Origin: Reyranella sp.
GTDB taxonomy: Bacteria; Pseudomonadota; Alphaproteobacteria; Reyranellales; Reyranellaceae
Length of the DNA: 44,112 nucleotides
Assembly: GCA_022844015.1 (NCBI GenBank)
Contig: JALHMO010000040.1
Location: 1-44,112, forward strand
Direction: 5' to 3'
Below, one piece after another: positions 17,021 through 24,940 of this stretch. The notes beneath the pieces are model-generated. The model saw only the letters and a program-made list of their open reading frames with translations, was not told the DNA's origin and did not search any database. Each line of letters begins with the position of its first letter. Position 1 is the first letter of the stretch. The position numbers and the translations under genes were made by a program.

Positions 17021-18073
17021 ATGATCGACCTCGCCGGGCTGGGCCTCGCTGCCAACCTTGCCGTCTTCGCCGCGGCGGCCGCCATGGTCTGGATGGCGGG
17101 CGTGCGCATCACGCGTTATGCCAACGTCATCAGTGTGCGCACCGGCATGGGCCAGGCACTCGTCGGCATGTTGCTGTTGGGCGGGGTGACCTCCCTTCCG
17201 GAAGTCGCGGTGGCGGTGTCGGCGGCCGCACATGGAGATGGGGCGCTCGCGGTCAACAGCGTCCTCGGCGGCATCGCCATGCAGGTCGCCATACTCGCCG
17301 TCGCCGACATTGTGATCGGCAAGAAGGCGCTGACCGCGGTGGTGCCGAATCCGATCGTCTTCCTGCAGGGCGCTTTCAAGGTGTTTCTGCTTTCCGTCGT
17401 GGCCAGCGCCATCGTGGTGGGCGACGTTGCGTTCCTGGGCGTCGGCCTGTGGATGTGGCTTCTGTTCTTCCTCTGCGTATTCGCGATGTGGGTGCTGGCC
17501 AGTGCCAAGGGGCGCCGGCCGTGGCGCGTCGTCGACGACGAGGATCTCGAAGGGGATGAGAGGCGGCACTCCGAACGGGAAGCCGAGCGAGATGCCTCTC
17601 ACAGCCTGCGGTCCACCATGGCCAAGGCCACGATGGCGGCGGCGGTGATCGTCGCCGCGGGCTACGCGCTCTCCCGAACCGGGGACGCGATCGCCGAGCA
17701 GACCGGCCTGGGCGAGAGCTTCGTTGGCGCAGTCCTCGTCGCGATCGCCACGTCGCTCCCCGAGGTCAGCACCGTGCTGACGGCGGCGCGTGCGGGGCTC
17801 TACACCATGGCGGTGTCCGACATCTTCGGCACCAACCTGTTCGACATCACCCTGCTGTTCGTGGTCGACGCCGTTGCCGGGGGCGAACCCGTGCTCAACA
17901 GCGCCGGCCGCTTCTCGACCTTCGCCGCCATCATCGGCATCACGGTCACCATGATGTTCGTGGCCGGCGTCGCCGAGCGGCGCGACCGGACGATCCTGCG
18001 CATGGGCATCGATTCGGCTGGTGTCCTCGTGACCTATCTCGGTGGTCTCGTCATCCTCTACTTCCTGCGATGA
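17021..18073 (+). CDS. Sodium/calcium exchanger (CaCA) family membrane transporter
   Basis: The product is 350 residues with about ten hydrophobic helices and the two inverted alpha-repeats of the CaCA superfamily. The first has GGVTSLPEVAV (E61) and AVNSVLGGIAMQ. The second has AIATSLPEVSTVL and SDIFGTNLFDI. Glu in both S-L-P-E motifs is kept, so cation transport is likely. Between the halves lies a hydrophilic loop rich in Glu and Arg (about residues 165-195). It starts 7 bases after coxB and its stop overlaps coxA by four bases, so it is part of the oxidase operon. Transport of Ca2+, Na+ or H+ across the inner membrane is inferred; the ion is unknown. Confidence 0.88.
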   Translation: MIDLAGLGLAANLAVFAAAAAMVWMAGVRITRYANVISVRTGMGQALVGMLLLGGVTSLPEVAVAVSAAAHGDGALAVNSVLGGIAMQVAILAVADIVIGKKALTAVVPNPIVFLQGAFKVFLLSVVASAIVVGDVAFLGVGLWMWLLFFLCVFAMWVLASAKGRRPWRVVDDEDLEGDERRHSEREAERDASHSLRSTMAKATMAAAVIVAAGYALSRTGDAIAEQTGLGESFVGAVLVAIATSLPEVSTVLTAARAGLYTMAVSDIFGTNLFDITLLFVVDAVAGGEPVLNSAGRFSTFAAIIGITVTMMFVAGVAERRDRTILRMGIDSAGVLVTYLGGLVILYFLR

Positions 18074-20613
18074 GCGCGATGACCGAGCCAGCTCGCCCCA
18101 TCAACCCGACACCGCGGCCGCCCGGCGAGGAAGCCGAGCTGCTGCGCATCTGGGCGACGCCGCGGGGATGGCGCCTGCCGAGCGCCGTCAATAACACGGT
18201 GATCGGCCTGATCTATCTCGGCGCGGCGCTGCTGTTCTTCGTTCTCGCCGGCATCCTGGCGCTGCTGATGCGCCTGCAGCTGGCGCAGCCCGACGGCGCC
18301 TTCATCGGCCAGGAGCTCTACAACCAGATGTTCACCGTCCACGGCACGACGATGATGTTCCTGTTCGCCGTGCCGGCGATGGAGGCGCTGGGCGTGATGC
18401 TGCTGCCCCAGATGCTGGCGGCGCGCGACCTGCCGTTCCCGCGCCTCAGCGCCTTCGCCATCTGGGCCTACATCATCGGCGGCCTCGTCTTCTTCTCCAC
18501 GATCTTCTACGACCTCGCGCCCGCCGGCGGCTGGTTCATGTATCCGCCGCTCACGCTCACCGAGTACCAGCCCGGCGACAATGCCGATTTCTGGCTGCTC
18601 GGCATCGGCTTCATCGAGATCTCGGCGATCGCCGGCGCCGTCGAGATCGTGATCGGCGTGCTGCGCACGCGACCACCCGGCATGACCCTCTCGCGCATGC
18701 CGATCTTCGCCTGGTCTATGCTGATCTTCGCCGCGATGATCGTCTTCGCCTTCCCGGCCGTCATCCTCGCCACCATGCTGCTCGAGATCGAGCGAGCGTT
18801 CGGCTGGCCCTTCTTCACCGCGGCGCGCGGCGGCGACGCGTTGCTGTGGCAGCACCTCTTCTGGTTCTTCGGCCATCCCGAGGTCTACATCATCTTCCTC
18901 CCGGCGGCGGGCCTGGTGTCGATGATGGTGCCGACCTTCGCGCGCACGCCGCTCGTCGGCTACCGGCTGATCGTGGTGGCGCTGATCGCCACCGGCTTCT
19001 TCAGCTTCGGCCTGTGGGTGCATCACATGTTCACCACCGGCATTCCCGGACTCAGCCTCGCCTTCTTCTCCGCCGCCAGCATGGCGGTTGCCGTCCCGTC
19101 GGGCATCCAGGTCTTCTCGTGGATCGCCACGATGGCGGCCGGCCGCGCGCGCTGGCAGATCACGACGCCGTCGCTCTTCATCCTGGGCTTCCTGTTCATC
19201 TTCGTGGTCGGCGGCCTGACCGGCGTGATGGTGGCCATGGTGCCATTCGACTTCCAGGTGCACGACACGCATTTCGTAGTGGCGCATCTCCACTACGTGC
19301 TGGTGGGCGGCATGGTTTTCCCCCTGTTCGCCACCTTCTACTACTGGGCGCCGATGCTGAGCCGCCGGCCGCTCTCCGAGCGCCTCGGCCGCTGGTCGTT
19401 CGGCCTGATGTTCACGGGCTTCAACGTCGCCTTCTTTCCCATGCACATCACCGGCCTCGCCGGCATGCCGCGGCGTGTCTGGACCTATCCGACAGGCCTC
19501 GGCTGGGACACGCTCAATCTGGTCTCGACCATTGGCAGCTTCGTCCTGGCCGCCGGCGTGCTGGTCTTCCTGGTCGATCTCGCCCGCAACTTCCGCCCAT
19601 CCGGCAAGCCGGCAGGGAACATATGGCGGGCCGCAACGCTCGAATGGCTGCCGAGCGACGTCTACGCCGCGCGCAGCATCCCGCACGTCACCAGCCGCGA
19701 TCCGCTGTGGGACCAGCCCAGTCTGGCGGACGAGGTGGCGGCCGGCGCCCACTACCTGCCCGACGCGCCGACCGGCGGCCGAGAGACGCTGGTGACGAGC
19801 GCGCTCGAGGCGAAGCCGCAGTATGTCCTGCAGATGCCGGGCGCCGGCTGGCCGCAGGTGCTGGCGGCGGTGTTCACCGCCGCCTGCTTCCTGCTGCTCA
19901 CCGTCAAGGCAGTGTTACCCGCGGTTGCCTGCGCCGTGCTCGCGATTGTGTTCGTCGTCGCATGGCTGTGGCCGCTCGATCCCGGCCCGGCCAGAGGCCA
20001 GGTCGAGATCGGCGCGGGCATCCGGTTGCCGACCTACATGACGGGGCCGCGGTCCCATGGCTGGTGGGCCATGATCGTGCTGATGCTGGTCGCGGCCTCG
20101 CTCTATCTCTCCTACGTCTTCTCCTATCTTTACCTGTGGACCGTGTCGCCCGACGTCTGGCCATCGCGCGGCGCGTCGCTTCCGGGCCTCGACCGCCCGC
20201 TGCTGTCAGCGGCCTTGTGCGTCATTGCCGTTGTCGCTTTTGCTGCAGCCGATCGATGGCTGCCCTCCGCCGACTCGCGGGCACTCCTGCCGTCGGCCCT
20301 CGGCGTGCTGGTCGGCTGTGCCGCGCTCGCCGCCGCCGTCGCGGTCGAGATCCTGCTTCACTGGCAGGACGGCCTCAGGCCGCAGGCGACAGCCTATGGC
20401 GCCATGGTCTACCTGGCCGGCGTGCTTGCCGCACAGGTGGTCGCCGCGGTGGTGCTCATGGGTCTGTTCACCGTCGCCCGCCTGGTTGCGGGCCGCGCCG
20501 ATCGCGAGCGCCGCAACAGCTTCGATCACACGGCGCTGCTGGCCTACTACGCGGCGGCGCAGACCGCGCTCGGCCTCGCGCTCGTTCACGGCTTCCCGAG
20601 GCTGATCCGCTGA
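18070..20613 (+). CDS. coxA: Cytochrome c oxidase subunit I with fused subunit III-like C-terminus
   Basis: The product is 847 residues. Residues ~40-560 are subunit I. Heme and CuB ligands are intact: H91 (TVHGTTMMF), H269 with E271 and Y273 (FGHPEVY), H318-H319, H406 and H408 (VVAHLHYV), and the MPRR pair. E271 and D120 (RDLPFPRL) keep the main D-pathway residues. Differences from canonical A-type enzymes: the K-pathway block P-T-G-I-K reads P-S-G-I-Q (Q347), the Asn pair after D-x-x-F-P-R is Ser-Ala (127-128), and HDTY reads HDTH. Residues ~600-847 look like a diverged subunit III (WWAMIVLML, SYLYLWTVSPDVWP, then FDHTALLAYY). It overlaps the exchanger gene by ATGA. No separate coxC gene is present. 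Confidence 0.92.
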   Translation: MSAMTEPARPINPTPRPPGEEAELLRIWATPRGWRLPSAVNNTVIGLIYLGAALLFFVLAGILALLMRLQLAQPDGAFIGQELYNQMFTVHGTTMMFLFAVPAMEALGVMLLPQMLAARDLPFPRLSAFAIWAYIIGGLVFFSTIFYDLAPAGGWFMYPPLTLTEYQPGDNADFWLLGIGFIEISAIAGAVEIVIGVLRTRPPGMTLSRMPIFAWSMLIFAAMIVFAFPAVILATMLLEIERAFGWPFFTAARGGDALLWQHLFWFFGHPEVYIIFLPAAGLVSMMVPTFARTPLVGYRLIVVALIATGFFSFGLWVHHMFTTGIPGLSLAFFSAASMAVAVPSGIQVFSWIATMAAGRARWQITTPSLFILGFLFIFVVGGLTGVMVAMVPFDFQVHDTHFVVAHLHYVLVGGMVFPLFATFYYWAPMLSRRPLSERLGRWSFGLMFTGFNVAFFPMHITGLAGMPRRVWTYPTGLGWDTLNLVSTIGSFVLAAGVLVFLVDLARNFRPSGKPAGNIWRAATLEWLPSDVYAARSIPHVTSRDPLWDQPSLADEVAAGAHYLPDAPTGGRETLVTSALEAKPQYVLQMPGAGWPQVLAAVFTAACFLLLTVKAVLPAVACAVLAIVFVVAWLWPLDPGPARGQVEIGAGIRLPTYMTGPRSHGWWAMIVLMLVAASLYLSYVFSYLYLWTVSPDVWPSRGASLPGLDRPLLSAALCVIAVVAFAAADRWLPSADSRALLPSALGVLVGCAALAAAVAVEILLHWQDGLRPQATAYGAMVYLAGVLAAQVVAAVVLMGLFTVARLVAGRADRERRNSFDHTALLAYYAAAQTALGLALVHGFPRLIR

Positions 20614-20945
20614 TGGGCATCGTCTTCGCCGTGCTGTTCGGCCCGCTGGTGTGGGCCGTCCACCTGATGGTGCTCTACGGCGCTCATGCCTCGGCCTGCG
20701 CCGCGGCGGCGTCCGTGGACGGTACGCCGCGCCCGCTCATCGCGCTGTTCGCCCTGGCGACAGCGATCGCGCTGCTGCTCGTCTCGCTCCCCCTGGCACT
20801 TCCAAAGCGGTTTGCCGGCTTCCTTTCGCGGGCGCCGGACGAGGAGAACCGATTCCTGCTCTCGTTGATGCGCTGGCTGGCCGGCCTGTCGGTGGTGGCC
20901 GTGGCGGCGAATGGCATGGCGTTGCTGATCGTGCCGCCGTGCTGA
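20613..20945 (+). CDS. Small membrane protein at the end of the oxidase operon
   Basis: This is a 110-residue protein starting within the stop of the previous gene (TGATG), so it is coupled to coxA. Three hydrophobic segments are evident: about residues 3-28, 42-64 and 84-106. A short charged loop (RAPDEENRF) lies between the second and third. No known family motif is recognised. Small hydrophobic proteins of this size often close oxidase operons as extra subunits or assembly helpers, which is the inference here. Confidence 0.75.
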   Translation: MGIVFAVLFGPLVWAVHLMVLYGAHASACAAAASVDGTPRPLIALFALATAIALLLVSLPLALPKRFAGFLSRAPDEENRFLLSLMRWLAGLSVVAVAANGMALLIVPPC

Positions 20946-21049
20946 TGCGGCCAAGGTAGCTTCGGGGCCGATCGATCCGAGTTGCCGTGCGAGCCCACGC
21001 TCGACGCCCGGCCCGCTCCCATTTGTACCTGAACTGAATCTGCGTTTTC

Positions 21050-21136
21050 TGGTGCCCCCGGTCGGACTCGAACCAACACTTCCGTGAGGAAACCTGATTT
21101 TGAGTCAGGCGCGTCTACCAATTCCGCCACGGGGGC
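21050..21136 (-). tRNA. tRNA-Leu (anticodon CAA)
   Basis: On the minus strand the gene begins GCCCCCGTGGCGG and ends CGGGGGCACCA, forming a 7-bp acceptor stem with the CCA encoded. The anticodon stem GCCTGA / TCAGG encloses the loop CTCAAAA, giving anticodon CAA, which reads the Leu codon TTG. The long variable arm (TTTCCTCACGGAAGTG region) is typical of class II tRNAs, and the T arm has GGTTCGAGTCC. It lies convergent to the oxidase operon. Confidence 0.97.
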
Positions 21137-21154
21137 ACGCTCGGGTGCGGCGCG

Positions 21155-21183
21155 AATAAAGCCGATGGGTCCGCAGAGGTCAA
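21155..21183 (-). promoter_or_regulatory. Sigma-70-type promoter of tRNA-Leu
   Basis: Reading the minus strand, TTGACC (21178-21183) and TTTATT (21155-21160) are spaced by exactly 17 bases. They lie 18 bases before the first tRNA base. This is a good housekeeping -35/-10 pair at the right place. A near copy is present at 22306-22334. Confidence 0.7.
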
Positions 21184-21291
21184 CGTTTGTCATGTGCAGT
21201 TACCAACGCCTCGCAGGCGCCGGTCGAGCCGTGACGACGACAGGACGCGCCAGGAAGGGTACTGGCCGGCAACTGCCGGCGGGTGGCCGCC

Positions 21292-21843
21292 CTACCGTGC
21301 GGCTGCGGGCTTCCGGTCCGTCGGCTGCTGTTCTGCGGCACCCGCGGCCGAGGACATATAGAGCCAGCTGTCTGCGCCGGCGGCGCGGCCTTCGTTGAAT
21401 ACGGCAATGGCGCGCGCCCGATCGCCGACCTTCCAGAACGCTTCGGAGACGTCCCGATAGACCATGGCGGTGGCGCTCGCCCGGTTCTCGGGATCCGTCA
21501 GGCTCAGCGCCCCCTTCGCGCTGCTGAAGCTCCCTTCTCCTGCGATCCTGTCTCCATCCAGTATCTGGTACCCGGCAAGCGTCCCAAAGGCCAGCGCCAG
21601 CGTCCCGCAGTTCACCCTCGTTGCGCGCGAGCATTGTTCGCGCCCGGAGAACTGGGCGACCTCCTTCTTTGCGAATCTGATCGCCGCTTTCTGGTTACCG
21701 GCGTCCGAAGCTTGCATTGCCGCTTCCTGATAGGAAGGACTTGCGCAGGCTGCCATCGTCGAGACGCACGCCGCGGCAACGATAACGTTCATGAGCGCAT
21801 GAACCCTGACGAAGCAGCCACGGTCCCCAGGTGAGCCGGCCAT
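21292..21843 (-). CDS. Putative lipoprotein with tetratricopeptide-like C-terminus
   Basis: The product is 183 residues from the ATG at 21843, which has an AAGGA site six bases upstream; an internal ATG at 21792 gives 166 residues. The N-terminus contains a hydrophobic stretch ending in a lipobox-like STMAAC with the Cys as likely lipid anchor, followed by ASPSYQEA. The mature part is helical and alanine-rich. AMQASDAGNQKAAIRFAKKE and FWKVGDRARAIAVFNEGRA look like two tetratricopeptide-like helices pairs. No named family is recognised. It lies between the tRNA gene and the tRNA-derived repeat and is transcribed toward the tRNA. Confidence 0.6.
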   Translation of the reverse strand: MAGSPGDRGCFVRVHALMNVIVAAACVSTMAACASPSYQEAAMQASDAGNQKAAIRFAKKEVAQFSGREQCSRATRVNCGTLALAFGTLAGYQILDGDRIAGEGSFSSAKGALSLTDPENRASATAMVYRDVSEAFWKVGDRARAIAVFNEGRAAGADSWLYMSSAAGAAEQQPTDRKPAAAR

Positions 21844-22402
21844 AACCAATCCTTCGAGCAAATGGCCGGCGGAGCGGCCCCCGAAGGCGAATGTGTCAGA
21901 ACGGCGATACAATGGCGACGCGGAGTTTGACAAGAAGCGCGGTGAAGGATGAAGGGCGCCGGCGACGCTCCTTCCCGTTCCCCATGGTGTTGCGCGGCGA
22001 CGCCTCGCTCGCCGATCGACCCGGAACGTCGACGGGATTGTTTCGATGGGCTAGGCTCGAACGCCGACGGATAACGTGATCTGTTGCAAGGGCCGAATGG
22101 TATGGTGACACCTCAGGTCGACGACTATCGCATCTCGGCCCTTGCCGACGGGCTGCACACAGACTTCTTCTCCACCGACGCACGCCGTTCAACTGGACCT
22201 CGAGGCGCCAAGCCACGAGACGACGGCAAAGTCTGCCCGTTGGCGCTGTCGCCGGGCAGGCACACCTGCCAATTTTGCCACGGGGGCACGCTCGGGTGCG
22301 GCGCGAACAATGCCGATGGGCCGGGGCAGGTCAACGCTCGCGGCGCCGCGGCGGTGGCGGCCGCGCGGCTGCCGTCGCAGGGCGGCGGCCTTGCCGGCGC
22401 CG
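21844..22402. other. Gene-poor interval with tRNA-derived duplication
   Basis: This 559-base interval holds the partial tRNA-Leu/promoter duplication at 22271-22337. It also holds a weak plus-strand frame from an ATG at 22102 (MVTPQVDDYRISALADG...) that runs into the duplicated tRNA sequence. That frame could be the 5' remnant of a gene cut by the duplication. I see no complete gene. Confidence 0.45.
22271..22337 (-). pseudogene. Partial copy of tRNA-Leu 5' part and its promoter
   Basis: Bases 22277-22307 are identical over 31 bases to 21126-21156. They cover the acceptor 5' strand GCCCCCG, the start of the D arm and the leader. Similarity continues with few changes through the -10 (ATTGTT, 22306-22311) and -35 (TTGACC, 22329-22334), again spaced 17 bases. 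Into the tRNA body the match fades after AATTGG, and no anticodon loop, T arm or matching acceptor 3' strand follows. It is a truncated tRNA copy, not a functional tRNA. Confidence 0.75.
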
Positions 22403-23590
22403 TCAGGAAACGGCGCCCGTCCCGTAGGCTCCAGTCAGGGGCTCGCCCTCCTCGTAGCGCCCGATGCGATAGGGATGGATCGGAAAGTCCGTCGGCATCC
22501 CCAGCATCGACTGCGCCAGCATGCGGCCGATCATCGGCGACATCTTGAAGCCGTGGCCGGAGAACCCGAAGGCGACCTGCAGCCCCTCCACTCCCGGGAC
22601 CGGGCCGAGCACCGGGTTCCAGTCGGGCGTGGTGTCGTAGAGCCCCGACCATGAACGCGCCAGGCGGCCCTCGGCGAAGGCCGGCATGCGGGCGGCCGCC
22701 TGGGCCGCCTCGTCGATCATGGCGTCGTGATCGGGCTCGAGATCGGCCATCTCGGGATCGTCGGTCAGCGTGCCTTCGTGGCCACCGCCGACCAGAAGAT
22801 GGCCGCTCATCGGCCGGGTGTAGAGCTTGGCCGGCGAGGCGAGATCCTTCATCACCGGCAGGTCCTGGCCATACGGCTTGTCGGCCGCCAGGGTGAAGAC
22901 ATGGTGCGCGGTGATGGTGAGCGGGATGTCGATGCCCGCCCAGCCGGCGACGACGCGGCTCCAGACATTCACGGCCGAGAGCACCACCCCGGCCTCGATC
23001 GGTCCCTTGTCCGTCATCACGCCGGTGACCCGGTCGCCGTGGCGCAGCAGGCCGGTGACCGGCGTGCTCGTGCGCACGGCCGCGCCGCGCCGGCGCGCCG
23101 CGCGCAGGAAGGACGTGGTGACGAGATAGGGATCGGCCCATCCCGCCTCGGCCTCGAAGCCGATCGCATCGATATCGTCCAGCACGAGCCACGGATGGCG
23201 CGCGAGCGCGCCCTTGCGATCGAGCAGGCCGGCCTCGACGCCGAGCCCGCGCTGCATGGCGATGCTCGCCCGCACCGCGTCGGACGACGGGCCGGGCGGC
23301 GCCACGATCAGGTAGCCCGACAGCACCAGGCCCGGGTCGGCGTCGGCATCGCCGTCGCAGAGGTCGCGGAAGCGCTCGAACATGGCGAGGCTGGCGCGCG
23401 CGATCTCGACGTTGGCCGGCACGCTGTAGTGGGTGCGCACGATGCCCGAGGAATGCGCCGTCATGCCGCCGGCGATCTCGCCGCGCTCGATCAGCAATGC
23501 CTTGCGGCAGCCGAGCTGGGTCAGCTGGAACAGGGTCGAGGCGCCGATCACGCCGCCGCCGATCACGATCGCGTCGAAGGTCTCGCTCAT
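22403..23590 (-). CDS. FAD-dependent oxidoreductase (DAO / sarcosine oxidase beta-like)
   Basis: The product is 395 residues. The N-terminal dinucleotide-binding block is IVIGGGVIGAS, followed by LLIERGEIAGGMTAHSSGIVRTHYS. The C-terminal FAD-contact block is GHGFKMSPMIGRMLAQ. Layout fits the D-amino acid oxidase superfamily that oxidises secondary or N-methylated amino acids (sarcosine, N-methylglutamate, dimethylglycine). It starts four bases after the stop of the glutamine synthetase-like gene, so it is the last gene of that operon. The context suggests oxidation of an N-alkyl amino acid such as N-methylglutamate. The partner subunits of heterotetrameric N-methylglutamate dehydrogenase (mgdBCD) are not here, so it may act alone or on another substrate. 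Confidence 0.88.
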   Translation of the reverse strand: MSETFDAIVIGGGVIGASTLFQLTQLGCRKALLIERGEIAGGMTAHSSGIVRTHYSVPANVEIARASLAMFERFRDLCDGDADADPGLVLSGYLIVAPPGPSSDAVRASIAMQRGLGVEAGLLDRKGALARHPWLVLDDIDAIGFEAEAGWADPYLVTTSFLRAARRRGAAVRTSTPVTGLLRHGDRVTGVMTDKGPIEAGVVLSAVNVWSRVVAGWAGIDIPLTITAHHVFTLAADKPYGQDLPVMKDLASPAKLYTRPMSGHLLVGGGHEGTLTDDPEMADLEPDHDAMIDEAAQAAARMPAFAEGRLARSWSGLYDTTPDWNPVLGPVPGVEGLQVAFGFSGHGFKMSPMIGRMLAQSMLGMPTDFPIHPYRIGRYEEGEPLTGAYGTGAVS

Positions 23591-23594
23591 GGTC

Positions 23595-24899
23595 TCAGCA
23601 ATCGAGCGTGGTGCGTCGTTCCCACTCGGTCAGGTGGCGCGCATAGTCGTTCCACTCCGCCGTCTTCAGCGCGATGTAAGAGGCGATGATCGGCGCGCCG
23701 AACGCCTCCTTCAGCACCGCGGATTTCTCCAGCGCCCGCAGCGCGTCGAGCAGGTTGAGCGGCAGGGTCGTGGCGCCCGCCGCCCTGTGACGCTCGGTGT
23801 ACATGTTGATGTCGAGCCGCTTGCCGGGATCGCGCGCGTTCCTGACACCGTCGAGACCGATGGCGAGCAACGCTGCCGGCAGCAGGTAGGGATTGGCGGC
23901 GCCGTCGGGCAGGCGCAGCTCGAAGCGGTCCGAATCGGGGATGCGGATCATATGGGTGCGGTTGTTGCCGGCGTAGGTCACGGTGTTGGGCGACCACGTG
24001 GCGCCCGACGCCGTCACCGGCGCGTTGAGGCGCTTGTAGGAATTGACCGTCGGGTTGGCGATGGCGCAGAGCGCCGGCGCAGAGTGCATGACGCCGCCGA
24101 TGAAGTGATAGGCCGTCTTGGACAGGCCGAGCTCGCCCGCTTGATCGACGAACACATTGTCGCCCGCCTTGTTCCACAGCGAGGCATGGACGTGGCAGCC
24201 GTTGCCGGTCAGGCCGGCGAACGGCTTGGGCATGAAGGTGGCGCGGAACCCGTGCTTCTCGGCGACCGACTTCACCATGTACTTGAAGAAGACGTGGCGG
24301 TCGGCGGTCCGGAGCGCCGTGTCGTACTGCCAGTTCATCTCGAACTGGCCGTTGGCGTCCTCGTGGTCGTTCTGGTAGGGCCGCCAGCCCAGCGTCACCA
24401 TGGCGTCGCAGATCTCGGCCACGACGTCGTAGCGCCGCATCAGCGCCTGCTGGTCGTAGCACGGCTTGGCCTGCTGGTCGGCCGGGTCGGAGATCGCCGA
24501 GCCGTCGGGCGCGATCAGGAAATACTCGCACTCCACCCCGGTCCTGAGCTCGTAGCCTTCCGCATCGGCCGACGCCGCGATGCGCTTCAGGATCTGCCGC
24601 GGGTTCTGCTCGACCGGCTTGCCGGCCATCGACAGATCGCCGGTCACCCAGGCGACCTCGGGCTTCCACGGCAGCTGGATCAGCGAATCCATCTCGGGCA
24701 CGACCAGCACGTCGGGATCGGCCGGCGTCATGTCGAACCAAGCGGCGAACCCGGCGAAGCCCGCGCCCGCCCGCGCGACGTCGTCCATCGCGCTCGCCGG
24801 CACCATCTTGGCCCGCGTCGTGCCGAACAGGTCGACGAAGGACACCAGGAAGTAGCGGATGCTGCGCTCGCGTGCGATCTCACCCCAGGTCGGCATCAT
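23595..24899 (-). CDS. glnT: Glutamine synthetase family protein, GlnT type (possible gamma-glutamylmethylamide synthetase)
   Basis: The product is 434 residues with the glutamine synthetase fold. Blocks seen are TGVECEYFLIAPDG (metal-binding Glu), the NGQFEMNW block, GNGCHVHASLWN (metal-binding His) and NRTHMIRIPDSDRFELRLPDG (substrate and Arg/Glu contacts). This is the shorter GlnT-like type found beside GlxBCD, whose close relatives include GmaS, the enzyme joining glutamate and methylamine with ATP. Sequence alone does not tell ammonia from methylamine as substrate. The ATG at 24899 has a strong GGGGAGGAG site. A repeat of about 165 bases separates it from the upstream glxD-like gene. It is probably cytosolic and dodecameric, as for the family. 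Confidence 0.9.
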   Translation of the reverse strand: MMPTWGEIARERSIRYFLVSFVDLFGTTRAKMVPASAMDDVARAGAGFAGFAAWFDMTPADPDVLVVPEMDSLIQLPWKPEVAWVTGDLSMAGKPVEQNPRQILKRIAASADAEGYELRTGVECEYFLIAPDGSAISDPADQQAKPCYDQQALMRRYDVVAEICDAMVTLGWRPYQNDHEDANGQFEMNWQYDTALRTADRHVFFKYMVKSVAEKHGFRATFMPKPFAGLTGNGCHVHASLWNKAGDNVFVDQAGELGLSKTAYHFIGGVMHSAPALCAIANPTVNSYKRLNAPVTASGATWSPNTVTYAGNNRTHMIRIPDSDRFELRLPDGAANPYLLPAALLAIGLDGVRNARDPGKRLDINMYTERHRAAGATTLPLNLLDALRALEKSAVLKEAFGAPIIASYIALKTAEWNDYARHLTEWERRTTLDC

Positions 24900-24940
24900 C
24901 GCTCCTCCCCTTCAGTCATCGGGGCACTCGCATATCAAAC

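Noticed and set aside
18058..19752. A 564-residue minus-strand frame opposite coxA
   Set aside because: It consists of charged, low-complexity sequence (long E/H/R runs), antisense to subunit I whose motifs are unambiguous.
22271..22337. A second tRNA-Leu gene
   Set aside because: Only the acceptor 5' strand and part of the D arm match; no anticodon loop, T arm or closing acceptor strand follows, so it is a truncated copy.
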